A DNA stretch of 32,668 nucleotides from positions 1 to 32,668 of the forward strand of contig JALEVZ010000120.1 of NCBI GenBank assembly GCA_022788105.1, written 5' to 3'. This document shows positions 16,114-26,301 of this stretch, in pieces (position 1 is the first letter of the stretch; each line of letters opens with the position of its first letter). This DNA is from Prevotella sp. (lineage in GTDB: Bacteria > Bacteroidota > Bacteroidia > Bacteroidales > Bacteroidaceae). Under the pieces are notes generated by a model. It was given only the letters and a program-made list of their open reading frames with translations, ran no database searches and was not told the origin of the DNA. Both the position numbers and the translations under genes were made by a program.

Positions 16114-18213
16114 TTAACTAATCGCCGCCCAATTCACATTCACGTCCCTCAGCTCGCGAAGTCGGCGCCACAGCATGGCGTAGGCAGGGCTTGTACATGT
16201 CGGATCGGCCTCTACGATTTTCTGAGCCTCCTCTCTTGCCATCTGCACGAGCTGTCCGTCGCGCGCTATATCGGCAATCTTGAGGTCGAAAGCGATGCCA
16301 CTTTGCTGCGTGCCCTCAAGGTCGCCCGGTCCGCGCAGCTTGAGATCGGCCTCCGCGATGCGGAATCCGTCGTTCGTATCGCACATTATGTCAATGCGCT
16401 TACGTGTTATATCCGACAGCTTATAGCCCGTAACGAGGATGCAATAGCTCTGGTCGGCACCACGACCTACACGTCCACGCAACTGGTGTAGCTGCGACAG
16501 TCCAAACCGTTGTGCGTCGAGTATGACCATGACCGATGCGTTTGGCACGTTCACGCCCACCTCAATAACCGTCGTAGCGACCAGAATCTGCGTCTCGCCG
16601 CTAACAAATTTCTGCATCTCCGCTTCCTTTTCAGCTGGCTTCATCTTACCATGCACCTTGCTAAGTCTAAACTCCGGGAACACGTCTTTTAGCGCTTCGT
16701 AGCCGTCTTCGAGGTTTTTGAGGTCGCTTTTCTCACTCTCGCTGATAAGCGGATAGACCACATAGACCTGCCGTCCCTGCTTTATCTGCTGTCGTATGCC
16801 GTTGTATAGCGATGTGGTCTGTGTGTCATATTTATGCAAAGTCTGTATAGGCTTACGTCCAGGTGGCAGTTCATCTATCACGCTCACGTCCAGATCGCCG
16901 TAGATAGTCATTGCCAGCGTGCGTGGAATGGGCGTGGCGGTCATCACAAGCACGTGTGGTGGATTGTCGCTCTTGCCCCACAGCTTGGCACGTTGAGCCA
17001 CACCGAAGCGATGTTGCTCATCTACCACGGCGAGACCGAGGTGTGCAAACTGCACCGTGTCTTCTATCACGGCATGTGTTCCGACAAGAATCTTCACGTC
17101 GCCGCTTACCAATCCCTCGAGCACCTCACGCCGCCGTTTGCCTTTCACCACGCCGGTGAGCAGCTCAACTCGCACATCCATGTCGCCCAAGAAGTCGCGG
17201 ATAGTGGTAAGATGCTGCTCGGCGAGAATCTCGGTCGGTGCCATGATGCACGCCTGAAAGCCGTTGTCTACCGCCAGCAACATAGCCATGAGCGCCACGA
17301 GCGTCTTGCCCGACCCCACGTCGCCCTGCAACAGACGGTTCATCTGCTGCCCCGACTTCATGTCACCCTGTATTTCATGCATCACGCGCTTTTGCGCTCC
17401 GGTGAGCGGAAAGGGCAGATGGTCGTGATAAAACGTGTTGAACGTTGCGCCCACACGGTTGAGCACATACCCCCTATACTTACGGCGGTTGTCGGAAGCA
17501 TAACGCAAAATGTTGAGCTGTAGGTAGAACAGCTCCTCAAACTTCAGCCTCACCCGTGCATCCTGCATCTCCTTTGCGTTGCGCGGATAGTGTATGCAGC
17601 GCATCGCCACGTCACGCGAGACGAGGTGAAGTGGCTCGGTTATAAACGTCGGCAGCGTCTCCTCTATCGGCGTCGAGAGCCTCTCGAGCATGGCTTTCAC
17701 AATCTTTTCCAATGCGCGCGACGTCACCCCACGCTTCTTCATCAGCTCCGTGGTAGAGTAATAAGGCTGCATACCCATCTGCGAGAGTTGCAGTTCGGCG
17801 ACGCGATCCATGTCGGGATGAGCAAACTGGAAGCGTCCGCCGTAGACCGTAGGCTTGCCGAAGATGATATATTCTTCGCCCACCTTATAAGTCTTATACA
17901 CATACTGCGCGCCGCTAAACCACACGAGGTCTGCCACGCCACTGCCGTCAGACACATGTCCCACGACCCGTTTCTTGCGCGGCCCCATCTCAAACTCCTC
18001 GTAGCTGAGTATGCGCGCCTTTATCTGCACAAACGGCATGTCGGGCGACAGTTCGCGTATGGAGTAGATGCGGCTACGGTCTACATACTTGTAAGGGAAA
18101 TAATCGAGCAGGTCGCCCCACGACTTCACACCGAGCTCCTTATTCAAAAGCTCTTTGCGTTGTGGTCCGACACCCGGAAGATACATTATGTCCTGGTCAA
18201 GTATGGTAGGCAT
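16114..18213 (-). CDS. recG: ATP-dependent DNA helicase RecG
   Basis: 699 aa, normal full length. An N-terminal helix-hairpin-helix-like and wedge/OB region (YLPGVGPQRK, HVSDGSG) precedes the helicase core: Walker A GDVGSGKT (297-304), DEQH box (398-401) followed by RFGVAQR, motif III TATPIPRT, and the C-terminal QLRGRVGRG motif VI. RecG regresses stalled forks and processes Holliday junctions and R-loops. The ATG at 18213 is chosen over an in-frame TTG three codons upstream, which would overlap the end of ispD. It is the last gene of a three-gene operon, 5 bp after ispD. Confidence 0.97.
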   Translation of the reverse strand: MPTILDQDIMYLPGVGPQRKELLNKELGVKSWGDLLDYFPYKYVDRSRIYSIRELSPDMPFVQIKARILSYEEFEMGPRKKRVVGHVSDGSGVADLVWFSGAQYVYKTYKVGEEYIIFGKPTVYGGRFQFAHPDMDRVAELQLSQMGMQPYYSTTELMKKRGVTSRALEKIVKAMLERLSTPIEETLPTFITEPLHLVSRDVAMRCIHYPRNAKEMQDARVRLKFEELFYLQLNILRYASDNRRKYRGYVLNRVGATFNTFYHDHLPFPLTGAQKRVMHEIQGDMKSGQQMNRLLQGDVGSGKTLVALMAMLLAVDNGFQACIMAPTEILAEQHLTTIRDFLGDMDVRVELLTGVVKGKRRREVLEGLVSGDVKILVGTHAVIEDTVQFAHLGLAVVDEQHRFGVAQRAKLWGKSDNPPHVLVMTATPIPRTLAMTIYGDLDVSVIDELPPGRKPIQTLHKYDTQTTSLYNGIRQQIKQGRQVYVVYPLISESEKSDLKNLEDGYEALKDVFPEFRLSKVHGKMKPAEKEAEMQKFVSGETQILVATTVIEVGVNVPNASVMVILDAQRFGLSQLHQLRGRVGRGADQSYCILVTGYKLSDITRKRIDIMCDTNDGFRIAEADLKLRGPGDLEGTQQSGIAFDLKIADIARDGQLVQMAREEAQKIVEADPTCTSPAYAMLWRRLRELRDVNVNWAAIS

Positions 18214-18218
18214 TGGAA

Positions 18219-18890
18219 TCAATATATTAGCACCTCCGCCACCTTGAGGTCAAACGGAGTAGTAAGTTTTATGTTCTCGCGGTTGCCATCCACCATCTCC
18301 ACCTTTTCGCCAAGCGCCTCTATCACCGACGCGTCGTCGGTGAATCGCTCGCTGAAAGGCTGGTTGAAGGCACGACGGAGCAGCCCGAGCCGAAACGTCT
18401 GGGGCGTCTGCACGACACGATAGTCAGAGCGCAACACGTTGTGTCCGCTGCCGTCGGGCGCGACAAGACGCAGCGTGTCGACAACAGGCAGCACCGGTAT
18501 GGCAGCGCCACAACGCTCTGCAGCGTCGAAGCAGCGGCCAATAGCGTCGGTCGACACAAACGGTCGCACGCCGTCGTGTATAGCCACGAGGTCGTCGTCT
18601 GCCGCCCCAGCGAGTGCCGCCACGCCGTTCTGCGACGAGTGGAAGCGCGTAGCCCCACCGTCGGCAATGTCGTGTGCGTCGGTAAAACCATACTCCCGAC
18701 ACAACGTGTGCCAATAGTTCTGATGGTCTTTAGGCAACACCAGCACGACGTGCATGTGCTCGTCATACTGTCGGAAGCGCCTTATGGTGTGCATGAGCAC
18801 AGGCAGTCCGCCGACAGGCATAAACTGCTTGGGCGTGTCGCCACCCATGCGCAGTCCCTTGCCGCCAGCCACTATCACAACATGATTCAT
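18219..18890 (-). CDS. ispD: 2-C-methyl-D-erythritol 4-phosphate cytidylyltransferase
   Basis: 223 aa. IspD makes 4-diphosphocytidyl-2-C-methyl-D-erythritol from MEP and CTP in the non-mevalonate isoprenoid pathway. The N-terminal nucleotide-binding loop is VAGGKGLRMGGDTPKQF (8-24), with the catalytic-type lysine in PKQF. DGVRPF and the C-terminal block TDDASVIEALG with KLTTPFDL are characteristic of the family. The gene lies between a DJ-1 gene (8 bp upstream) and recG, with no obvious functional link. Its product ultimately feeds the polyprenyl phosphate used by envelope enzymes such as the UbiA homologue here. Confidence 0.95.
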   Translation of the reverse strand: MNHVVIVAGGKGLRMGGDTPKQFMPVGGLPVLMHTIRRFRQYDEHMHVVLVLPKDHQNYWHTLCREYGFTDAHDIADGGATRFHSSQNGVAALAGAADDDLVAIHDGVRPFVSTDAIGRCFDAAERCGAAIPVLPVVDTLRLVAPDGSGHNVLRSDYRVVQTPQTFRLGLLRRAFNQPFSERFTDDASVIEALGEKVEMVDGNRENIKLTTPFDLKVAEVLIY

Positions 18891-18898
18891 ACCCGTCG

Positions 18899-19462
18899 CT
18901 ACTTGCCCATGAGGTGGTTGTACATCATGCCCTCCTGAAGCGAAGCCACAGTGTCGTCGCCCTTGAACATGCGCAATATCTCATAGCTGTAAGGCAGCGT
19001 GGCGGCAGGACCCTCACCCGTTATGATGTTGCCATCGACGGTGAACAGTTCGCGTGTGTAGTGAGCACCTGTCATGAACTTCTCAAAACCCGGATAGCAG
19101 GTGGCATAGCGTCCCTCAAGCAGTCCCAAGTGTCCGAGCACCAACGGAGCAGCACATATCGCGCCGATGCGTCCACCCTTCGCAGCCTGTGCCTTCAGTG
19201 CCGCGCACACCCCTTCGTGGTCGCGCAGATTGGTAGAGCCAGGCAGTCCGCCCGGCAACAGCAACATGTCGGCGTCGCTGAGGTCGGCGTCTTCAATTTT
19301 GAGGTCTGCCTTCAGCGTCACGCCATGTGCCGTCTCCACAAACTCAGACCCCGTCACACTGACGGTCTTGATGTCCACTCCGCCGCGACGCAGTATGTCG
19401 ACGGGCGCCAGACCTTCCACTTCCTCGAAGCCGTTGGCCAGAAATTCATATACCTTTGCCAT
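18899..19462 (-). CDS. DJ-1/PfpI family protein
   Basis: 187 aa, matching the DJ-1/YajL branch. The start is the ATG before AKVYEFLANGFEEVEG; the upstream extension lacks similarity to the family. The conserved glutamate is in GFEEVE (E14/E15), and the nucleophilic cysteine is C103 in GAICAAPLVLG. LLLPGGLPGSTNL (67-79) is the oxyanion-region block. Family members act as protein deglycases/chaperones or oxidative-stress proteins; the exact activity is debated. First gene of the operon with ispD and recG, driven by a predicted promoter about 55 bp upstream. Confidence 0.9.
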   Translation of the reverse strand: MAKVYEFLANGFEEVEGLAPVDILRRGGVDIKTVSVTGSEFVETAHGVTLKADLKIEDADLSDADMLLLPGGLPGSTNLRDHEGVCAALKAQAAKGGRIGAICAAPLVLGHLGLLEGRYATCYPGFEKFMTGAHYTRELFTVDGNIITGEGPAATLPYSYEILRMFKGDDTVASLQEGMMYNHLMGK

Positions 19463-19516
19463 TGTTTTTATCTTTTGATTGATGTTTTTTCGCGTCATCT
19501 ACTGACACATCTTCTA

Positions 19517-19524
19517 CAAAGATA
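19517..19524 (-). promoter_or_regulatory. candidate -7 element for the DJ-1 - ispD - recG operon
   Basis: Minus-strand TATCTTTG matches the Bacteroidetes -7 consensus TAnnTTTG. It is about 55 bp upstream of the DJ-1 start. The -33 region has only a T-rich tract. It is divergent from the promoter at 19588. Confidence 0.55.
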
Positions 19525-19587
19525 CATATTATCTGTGAAAAACTGTATATTTTATTCTTTTTTCACTTCCATCTTGCAACAAATCGC

Positions 19588-19595
19588 TATATTTG
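19588..19595 (+). promoter_or_regulatory. candidate -7 element for the ABC transporter operon
   Basis: TATATTTG fits TAnnTTTG. It lies about 80 bp before the ABC ATPase start. No clear TTTG at 19-21 bp upstream; the region is T-rich (TTTTTTCACTT). Confidence 0.55.
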
Positions 19596-19676
19596 CATGT
19601 CTAAACATAAAACGGGAAGAAGCGGCGACACACACCGACCCCACCCGTCACCCGTCACATCTTAAAATCAAAGCCC

Positions 19677-20423
19677 ATGAGCACTGCCACAAAGCCACAC
19701 ACGCTGCTCAGCCTGCGCGGAATAAACAAAACATACTTCGGAGCACAGCCCCTGCATGTGCTCAAAGGCATAGACCTCGACATAGAGGAGGGGGAGTTTG
19801 TGTCCATAATGGGCGCGTCAGGCTCTGGCAAGTCCACCCTGCTCAACATTCTCGGCATACTCGACAACTACGATTCGGGCGAATATCGTCTCGCCGACAC
19901 GCTGATAAAAGACCTCAGCGAGCGCCGCGCCGCCGAGTATCGCAACCGCATGATTGGCTTCATCTTCCAGTCGTTCAACCTCATATCCTTCAAGACGGCA
20001 GTCGAAAACGTGGAACTTCCGCTCTTCTATCAGGGCGTGGGACGCAAGCAGCGCCGCCGCATGGCAATGGAATATCTCGACCGTCTCGGCCTCGCCGACT
20101 GGGCAGAGCACTACCCCAACGAGATGTCGGGCGGACAGAAGCAGCGCGTCGCCATCGCGCGGGCACTCATCACAAAGCCCAAGATAGTGTTGGCCGACGA
20201 GCCGACAGGCGCCCTCGACTCCAAGACCAGCGTGGAGGTGATGACGCTACTCAAACGCCTCAACGCCGATGAGGGCATCACCATAGTGGTCGTGACCCAC
20301 GAAAGCGGCGTCGCCAACGAGACAAACAAGATAGTACACATCAAAGACGGACTAATCGAGCGCATCGAGATGAACCTCGACCACAACGCCTCGCCATTCG
20401 GGTCGGGCGGTCTTATGAAATAG
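19677..20423 (+). CDS. ABC transporter ATP-binding protein (MacB/LolD type)
   Basis: 248 aa, cytoplasmic ATPase. Walker A GASGSGKST (46-54), Q-loop FQSFN (97-101), signature SGGQ (151-154) and Walker B VLADE (171-175) are intact. The block ADEPTGALDSKTS is typical of the MacB/LolD/FtsE group that works with FtsX-fold permeases. A short C-terminal tail after the ATPase core (NLDHNASPFGSGGL) is unusual. It heads a run with two permeases and a HlyD-type adaptor, implying a mechanotransmission-type pump or lipid/protein exporter. A 164-bp element now separates it from the first permease, which could affect co-expression. Confidence 0.93.
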   Translation: MSTATKPHTLLSLRGINKTYFGAQPLHVLKGIDLDIEEGEFVSIMGASGSGKSTLLNILGILDNYDSGEYRLADTLIKDLSERRAAEYRNRMIGFIFQSFNLISFKTAVENVELPLFYQGVGRKQRRRMAMEYLDRLGLADWAEHYPNEMSGGQKQRVAIARALITKPKIVLADEPTGALDSKTSVEVMTLLKRLNADEGITIVVVTHESGVANETNKIVHIKDGLIERIEMNLDHNASPFGSGGLMK

Positions 20424-20479
20424 AATCGGGCGCACCGCCCACGCCACCTCTGCCCCACTGTTTTGCCAACAGGCAGAGT

Positions 20480-20643
20480 TGACAAAATGATAGTGCCCAA
20501 ACGGGCTTGCCACTACGGCCTAATGGGCTTGTCAAAGGGCCGTAGTGACGACGTGAAAGGGCCGTAGTGGGAACGGCACGGGGCTTTTAACATGCGTTAA
20601 GAATTGGCGTCACAATTTGCCACAAAAACTTTACAAAATGTCA
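20480..20643 (+). mobile_element. 164-bp dispersed modular element, copy 2 (FRR)
   Basis: Same length and ends (TGACAAAATGATAG ... CAAAATGTCA) as copies 1 and 3. Cores occupy the same element positions: a forward variant CACTACGGCCTAATG at 20511-20525, then reverse cores at 20533-20547 and 20555-20569, 22 bp apart. The 307-bp spacer between the ATPase and permease genes consists of this element plus about 55 bp before it and 90 bp after it, in which I see no gene and no clear promoter. Confidence 0.85.
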
Positions 20644-20730
20644 CCAAAACCACGAAATGGCTGACACCGCGCAAAAGTCACTCTACGCTGTCACCGTAAG
20701 GCGCGACCACACGACATACAAACAAACGTT

Positions 20731-21993
20731 ATGAACACAGAGTTACTCACCGAACTATGGGCCACAGCGCGCCGCAACAAGCTGCGCACAGCACTCACAG
20801 GCTTTGCCGTGGCGTGGGGAATATTTATGATTATATTCCTGCTCGGAGCCGGAAACGGACTCATCAACGCCGTGACACAAAACTCGGCAAAGATGCTCGA
20901 CAACTCCATGATGGTGTGGGGAGGACTGACATCAAAGCCCTACAACGGCTTGAAAGAGGGCCGCTGGGTACAACTCGACGACCGCGACCTCGACGCTACA
21001 CGCCACGAGTTCGCTGCCAACATCGACGAGGTGGGCGCCACCGTCAACCGCGACAACCTCACCTTCAGCCTGGGCGACAACTACTACAACACCACGCTGA
21101 GCGGCGTCTACCCCAACGAGGCGACTATAAACAAGAAAGAGATGCTCTTCGGACGGTTCATCAACGACATAGATATAAGCCAAGACCGCAAGGTGGTGGT
21201 GATAAGTCGCAGCCTGGCGGAGCAGCTCGTGAGCCACGACGTGGCACAGCTTGTCGGCAGATACATCAACGTTGGCGACTTCGCCTTTCGCGTGGTGGGC
21301 ATCTACAAGACCGAGGAGAACTCCTCCGACAACAACGCCTACACCGCGTTCACCACACTTAGAAAGATGTACGGTATGGGCGACAAAGCCGGCAACATAG
21401 TGTTCTCGTTCCACGGGCTTAACACCGAGCAGCAGAACGACAACTTTGAGAAGCAATACACGGCGCACATCAACCGCAACCACCAAGCCGACCCCACCGA
21501 CCGGAGCAGCGTGTGGATATGGAATCGGTTCACACAGAACATGCAGATGAACAAAGGCATGACGCTTATACGCCTCGCGCTGTGGGTGATAGGACTGTTC
21601 ACGCTGCTCTCTGGCGTAGTGGGCGTGAGCAACATCATGCTCATCACCGTAAAGGAACGGACCCGCGAGTTCGGCATACGCAAAGCCATCGGCGCCACAC
21701 CAGCGTCGCTCCTGCGGCTCATCATTGCCGAGAGCGTCGTCATAACGCTCTTCTTCGGCTACATAGGCATGCTCTGTGGCATCGCCGCCAACGAATATAT
21801 GAACGCCACGATAGGCCACACGGTGGTAGACTCTGGTCTGTTTAAAGCCACCATGTTTGTCAACCCCACCGTCGGACTCGACGTCTGCTTCGGCGCTACT
21901 GCCGTCATGGTGGTCGCCGGCACCCTCGCAGGACTCATGCCAGCATGGCGCGCGGCACGCATAAGACCCATCGAAGCCCTGCGCGCGGAGTAG
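20731..21993 (+). CDS. MacB-like ABC transporter permease (first)
   Basis: 420 aa with the MacB layout: one N-terminal helix (about 20-45, LRTALTGFAVAWGIFMIIF), a large periplasmic domain, then three C-terminal helices of the FtsX domain (about 285-410). GVSNIMLITVKERTREFGIRKAIGATP is the conserved FtsX coupling-helix region, split here for reading as GVSNIMLITVKERT and REFGIRKAIGATP. It ends ARIRPIEALRAE, the usual family ending. It is paired with the second permease at 23321, which it resembles, probably as a heterodimer driven by the ATPase at 19677. Confidence 0.92.
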   Translation: MNTELLTELWATARRNKLRTALTGFAVAWGIFMIIFLLGAGNGLINAVTQNSAKMLDNSMMVWGGLTSKPYNGLKEGRWVQLDDRDLDATRHEFAANIDEVGATVNRDNLTFSLGDNYYNTTLSGVYPNEATINKKEMLFGRFINDIDISQDRKVVVISRSLAEQLVSHDVAQLVGRYINVGDFAFRVVGIYKTEENSSDNNAYTAFTTLRKMYGMGDKAGNIVFSFHGLNTEQQNDNFEKQYTAHINRNHQADPTDRSSVWIWNRFTQNMQMNKGMTLIRLALWVIGLFTLLSGVVGVSNIMLITVKERTREFGIRKAIGATPASLLRLIIAESVVITLFFGYIGMLCGIAANEYMNATIGHTVVDSGLFKATMFVNPTVGLDVCFGATAVMVVAGTLAGLMPAWRAARIRPIEALRAE

Positions 21994-22079
21994 CAATCAA
22001 GCTACGGGAAGGGCGGAACAGAGGGTTTTCAAGACATCAGGAAAAGCACCATAATGATTTATTTTAACCACTCTAATAA

Positions 22080-24571
<2,492 letters not shown>

Positions 24572-24613
24572 TAAGGAAGGGAAAAGTGAAAAACGAAAAG
24601 TGAAAAATCATAT

Positions 24614-24799
24614 AGTCATAACTGCCTGGAGCTGACACGAAAGGCAAACTAACACACAGCAAAGACATGACGGAGCTGACACAAGATGCAAACCAACACA
24701 CAGCAAAGACATGACGGAGCTGACACAAGATGCAAACTAACACACAGCAAAGACATGACGGAGCTGACACGAAAGCAATAAAAACATACAGTTATGACT
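24614..24799. repeat. 44-bp tandem array flanked by a 10-bp inverted repeat
   Basis: GGAGCTGACAC recurs at 24628, 24672, 24716 and 24760, exactly 44 bp apart; the unit also contains AACACACAGCAAAGACATGA. The array is bracketed by AGTCATAACT (24614-24623) and its perfect reverse complement AGTTATGACT (24790-24799). Just upstream (24585-24607) is a GAAAAGTGAAAAACG tract. The spacer has no gene. Confidence 0.93.
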
Positions 24800-24834
24800 G
24801 ATTAGATATTAAGTAAAAAGTAAAAAAGGAAGAT

Positions 24835-25932
24835 ATGAAAAAGATAATTGCCGCCAGTGTCGTGGCGCTTATATTTATCGGCACGTTTGTTTTCCTATGG
24901 ATTAAGTCGCGACCGCAACCCGTTGTCTATAGCGAGTTTGAGGCGTCGTATGGCGATCTGCGCAAGACCACGGTGCTGACTGGCAAGATAGAGCCGCGCA
25001 ACGAGGTGAACGTGAAGCCCCAAATCAGCGGCATCATATCCGAAATAGTGAAGGAAGCGGGCCAGACGGTGCAGGCAGGAGAAGTCATTGCGAAGGTAAA
25101 GGTCATACCAGACATGTCGCAACTCAGCTCCGCACAGTCGCGTCTGCGTCTTGCCGACATCAACCTGAAACAGGCAAAGACCGACTACGAGCGCGAACGG
25201 GTGCTCTATGACAAGGGCCTCGTGTCCGCTGACGAGTATGACAAGATAAACCAGACATACCAACAGGCACGTGAAGAGCGCGCCGCGGCAGAAGACAATC
25301 TCGAAGTAGTGCGCGACGGCGTGTCGCGAAGCAATGCCAACGCCAGCTCCACACTTATCCGTAGCACCATCACAGGCGTCATACTCGACATACCAGTGAA
25401 GGTCGGCAACTCCGTCATACTGTCCAACACGTTCAACGACGGCACCACCATCGCCACCGTTGCAAACATGGGCGACCTCATCTTCCGAGGCAACATTGAC
25501 GAGACGGAGGTAGGACAGGTGACCACAGGCATGCCCATGAAGATAACCGTGGGAGCGCTGCAAAACCTCCACTTCGACGCGCACCTCGAATACATAGCGC
25601 CTAAAGCCGTCGACAACAACGGCGCCAACCAGTTTGAGATAAAGGCAGCGGTGACCATAGCAGGGCAGAACCGCATGCGCAGTGGCTACAGTGCCAACGC
25701 CGAGATAGTGCTCGCCGAAGCGCAACATGTGCTCACCGTGCCCGAGAGCACCATCGAGTTTAGTGGCAAAGACACGTTCGTCTACGTGGTGAAAGGCAGC
25801 GGCAAGGACCAAACCTATGAGCGTCGCGCCGTGAAGACGGGCCTCAGCGATGGCGTGAACATAGAGATAAAAAGCGGACTGCGCGCTGGCGAGCATGTGC
25901 GCGGACCTCAGACAGTAGACGCAAACGACTGA
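24835..25932 (+). CDS. HlyD/MacA-family periplasmic adaptor protein
   Basis: 365 aa. One N-terminal membrane anchor (MKKIIAASVVALIFIGTFVF, no lipobox cysteine) is followed by a lipoyl-like half (LTGKIEPRNEVNVKPQISG), a coiled-coil hairpin (about 95-165, rich in A, Q, E and R), the second lipoyl half, and beta-barrel and membrane-proximal domains. The order and length match MacA-type adaptors linking an inner-membrane ABC pump to an outer-membrane TolC-like channel. No TolC homologue is present in this window. It ends the operon; a terminator follows at 25988. Confidence 0.92.
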   Translation: MKKIIAASVVALIFIGTFVFLWIKSRPQPVVYSEFEASYGDLRKTTVLTGKIEPRNEVNVKPQISGIISEIVKEAGQTVQAGEVIAKVKVIPDMSQLSSAQSRLRLADINLKQAKTDYERERVLYDKGLVSADEYDKINQTYQQAREERAAAEDNLEVVRDGVSRSNANASSTLIRSTITGVILDIPVKVGNSVILSNTFNDGTTIATVANMGDLIFRGNIDETEVGQVTTGMPMKITVGALQNLHFDAHLEYIAPKAVDNNGANQFEIKAAVTIAGQNRMRSGYSANAEIVLAEAQHVLTVPESTIEFSGKDTFVYVVKGSGKDQTYERRAVKTGLSDGVNIEIKSGLRAGEHVRGPQTVDAND

Positions 25933-25987
25933 TTGACAGAAGTCAACGCACCTCACTAAAAGCTCTTATAGAGCGAAAATAAAAATT

Positions 25988-26036
25988 AAAGCATTTTAAA
26001 GATTTGTACATTTTACAACCTTTAAGGTGCTTTTTT
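25988..26036 (+). terminator. terminator of the ABC transporter operon
   Basis: AAAGCATTTTAAAG (25988-26001) pairs over 14 positions (two G-U) with CTTTAAGGTGCTTT (26020-26033); more T follow. It lies 55 bp after the adaptor gene and directly abuts the next promoter element. Confidence 0.85.
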
Positions 26037-26038
26037 CA

Positions 26039-26046
26039 TATATTTG
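26039..26046 (+). promoter_or_regulatory. candidate -7 element for the surface-protein gene
   Basis: TATATTTG matches TAnnTTTG and begins 2 bp after the terminator hairpin tail, so any -33 contacts lie inside the terminator. It implies a leader of about 250 nt. The 369-bp spacer (25933-26301) holds the terminator, this element, A-rich degenerate 22-bp steps (about 26070-26140) and the clear array at 26201. Confidence 0.6.
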
Positions 26047-26200
26047 CGCCTTGAATTCGCACGCTTTAAAATAAGAAGCAGCAATACATATATAGAAAAG
26101 CAGCAAACACAAGCATAAAAAACAATAATACACACGCAGTGCAAAAGGCTTGAAGACAAGAAGGATAACACATAAGCTACAGCCGATTGCATGCGAAACC

Positions 26201-26295
26201 GCCCTCAATTCGAGAGAGATACAACATCAATTTAGGAGAAATATAAAATTAATTTAGGAGAAATATAAAAATCAGTTCGAGAGAACAGTAAAAGC
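26201..26295. repeat. tandem array, 22-bp unit, 4 copies, before a start codon
   Basis: AATT(T/C) motifs start at 26207, 26229 and 26251 (22 bp apart), with a fourth unit (AGTTCGAG) at 26274 (23 bp). The unit is of the type CAATTTAGGAGAAATATAAA. It ends 7 bp before the ATG at 26302 and repeats a GGAG/AGAA purine stretch several times, so it could offer several ribosome-binding-like sites. Confidence 0.9.
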
Positions 26296-26301
26296 ACTAA
26301 C

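Noticed and set aside
18914..20272. 452-codon open frame on the plus strand
   Set aside because: It crosses the antisense of the DJ-1 gene, the divergent promoter region and a shifted frame of the ABC ATPase, with no coherent protein features.
20932..21996. 354-codon open frame on the minus strand
   Set aside because: It is antisense to a well-supported MacB-like permease and has His/Val-rich shadow composition.
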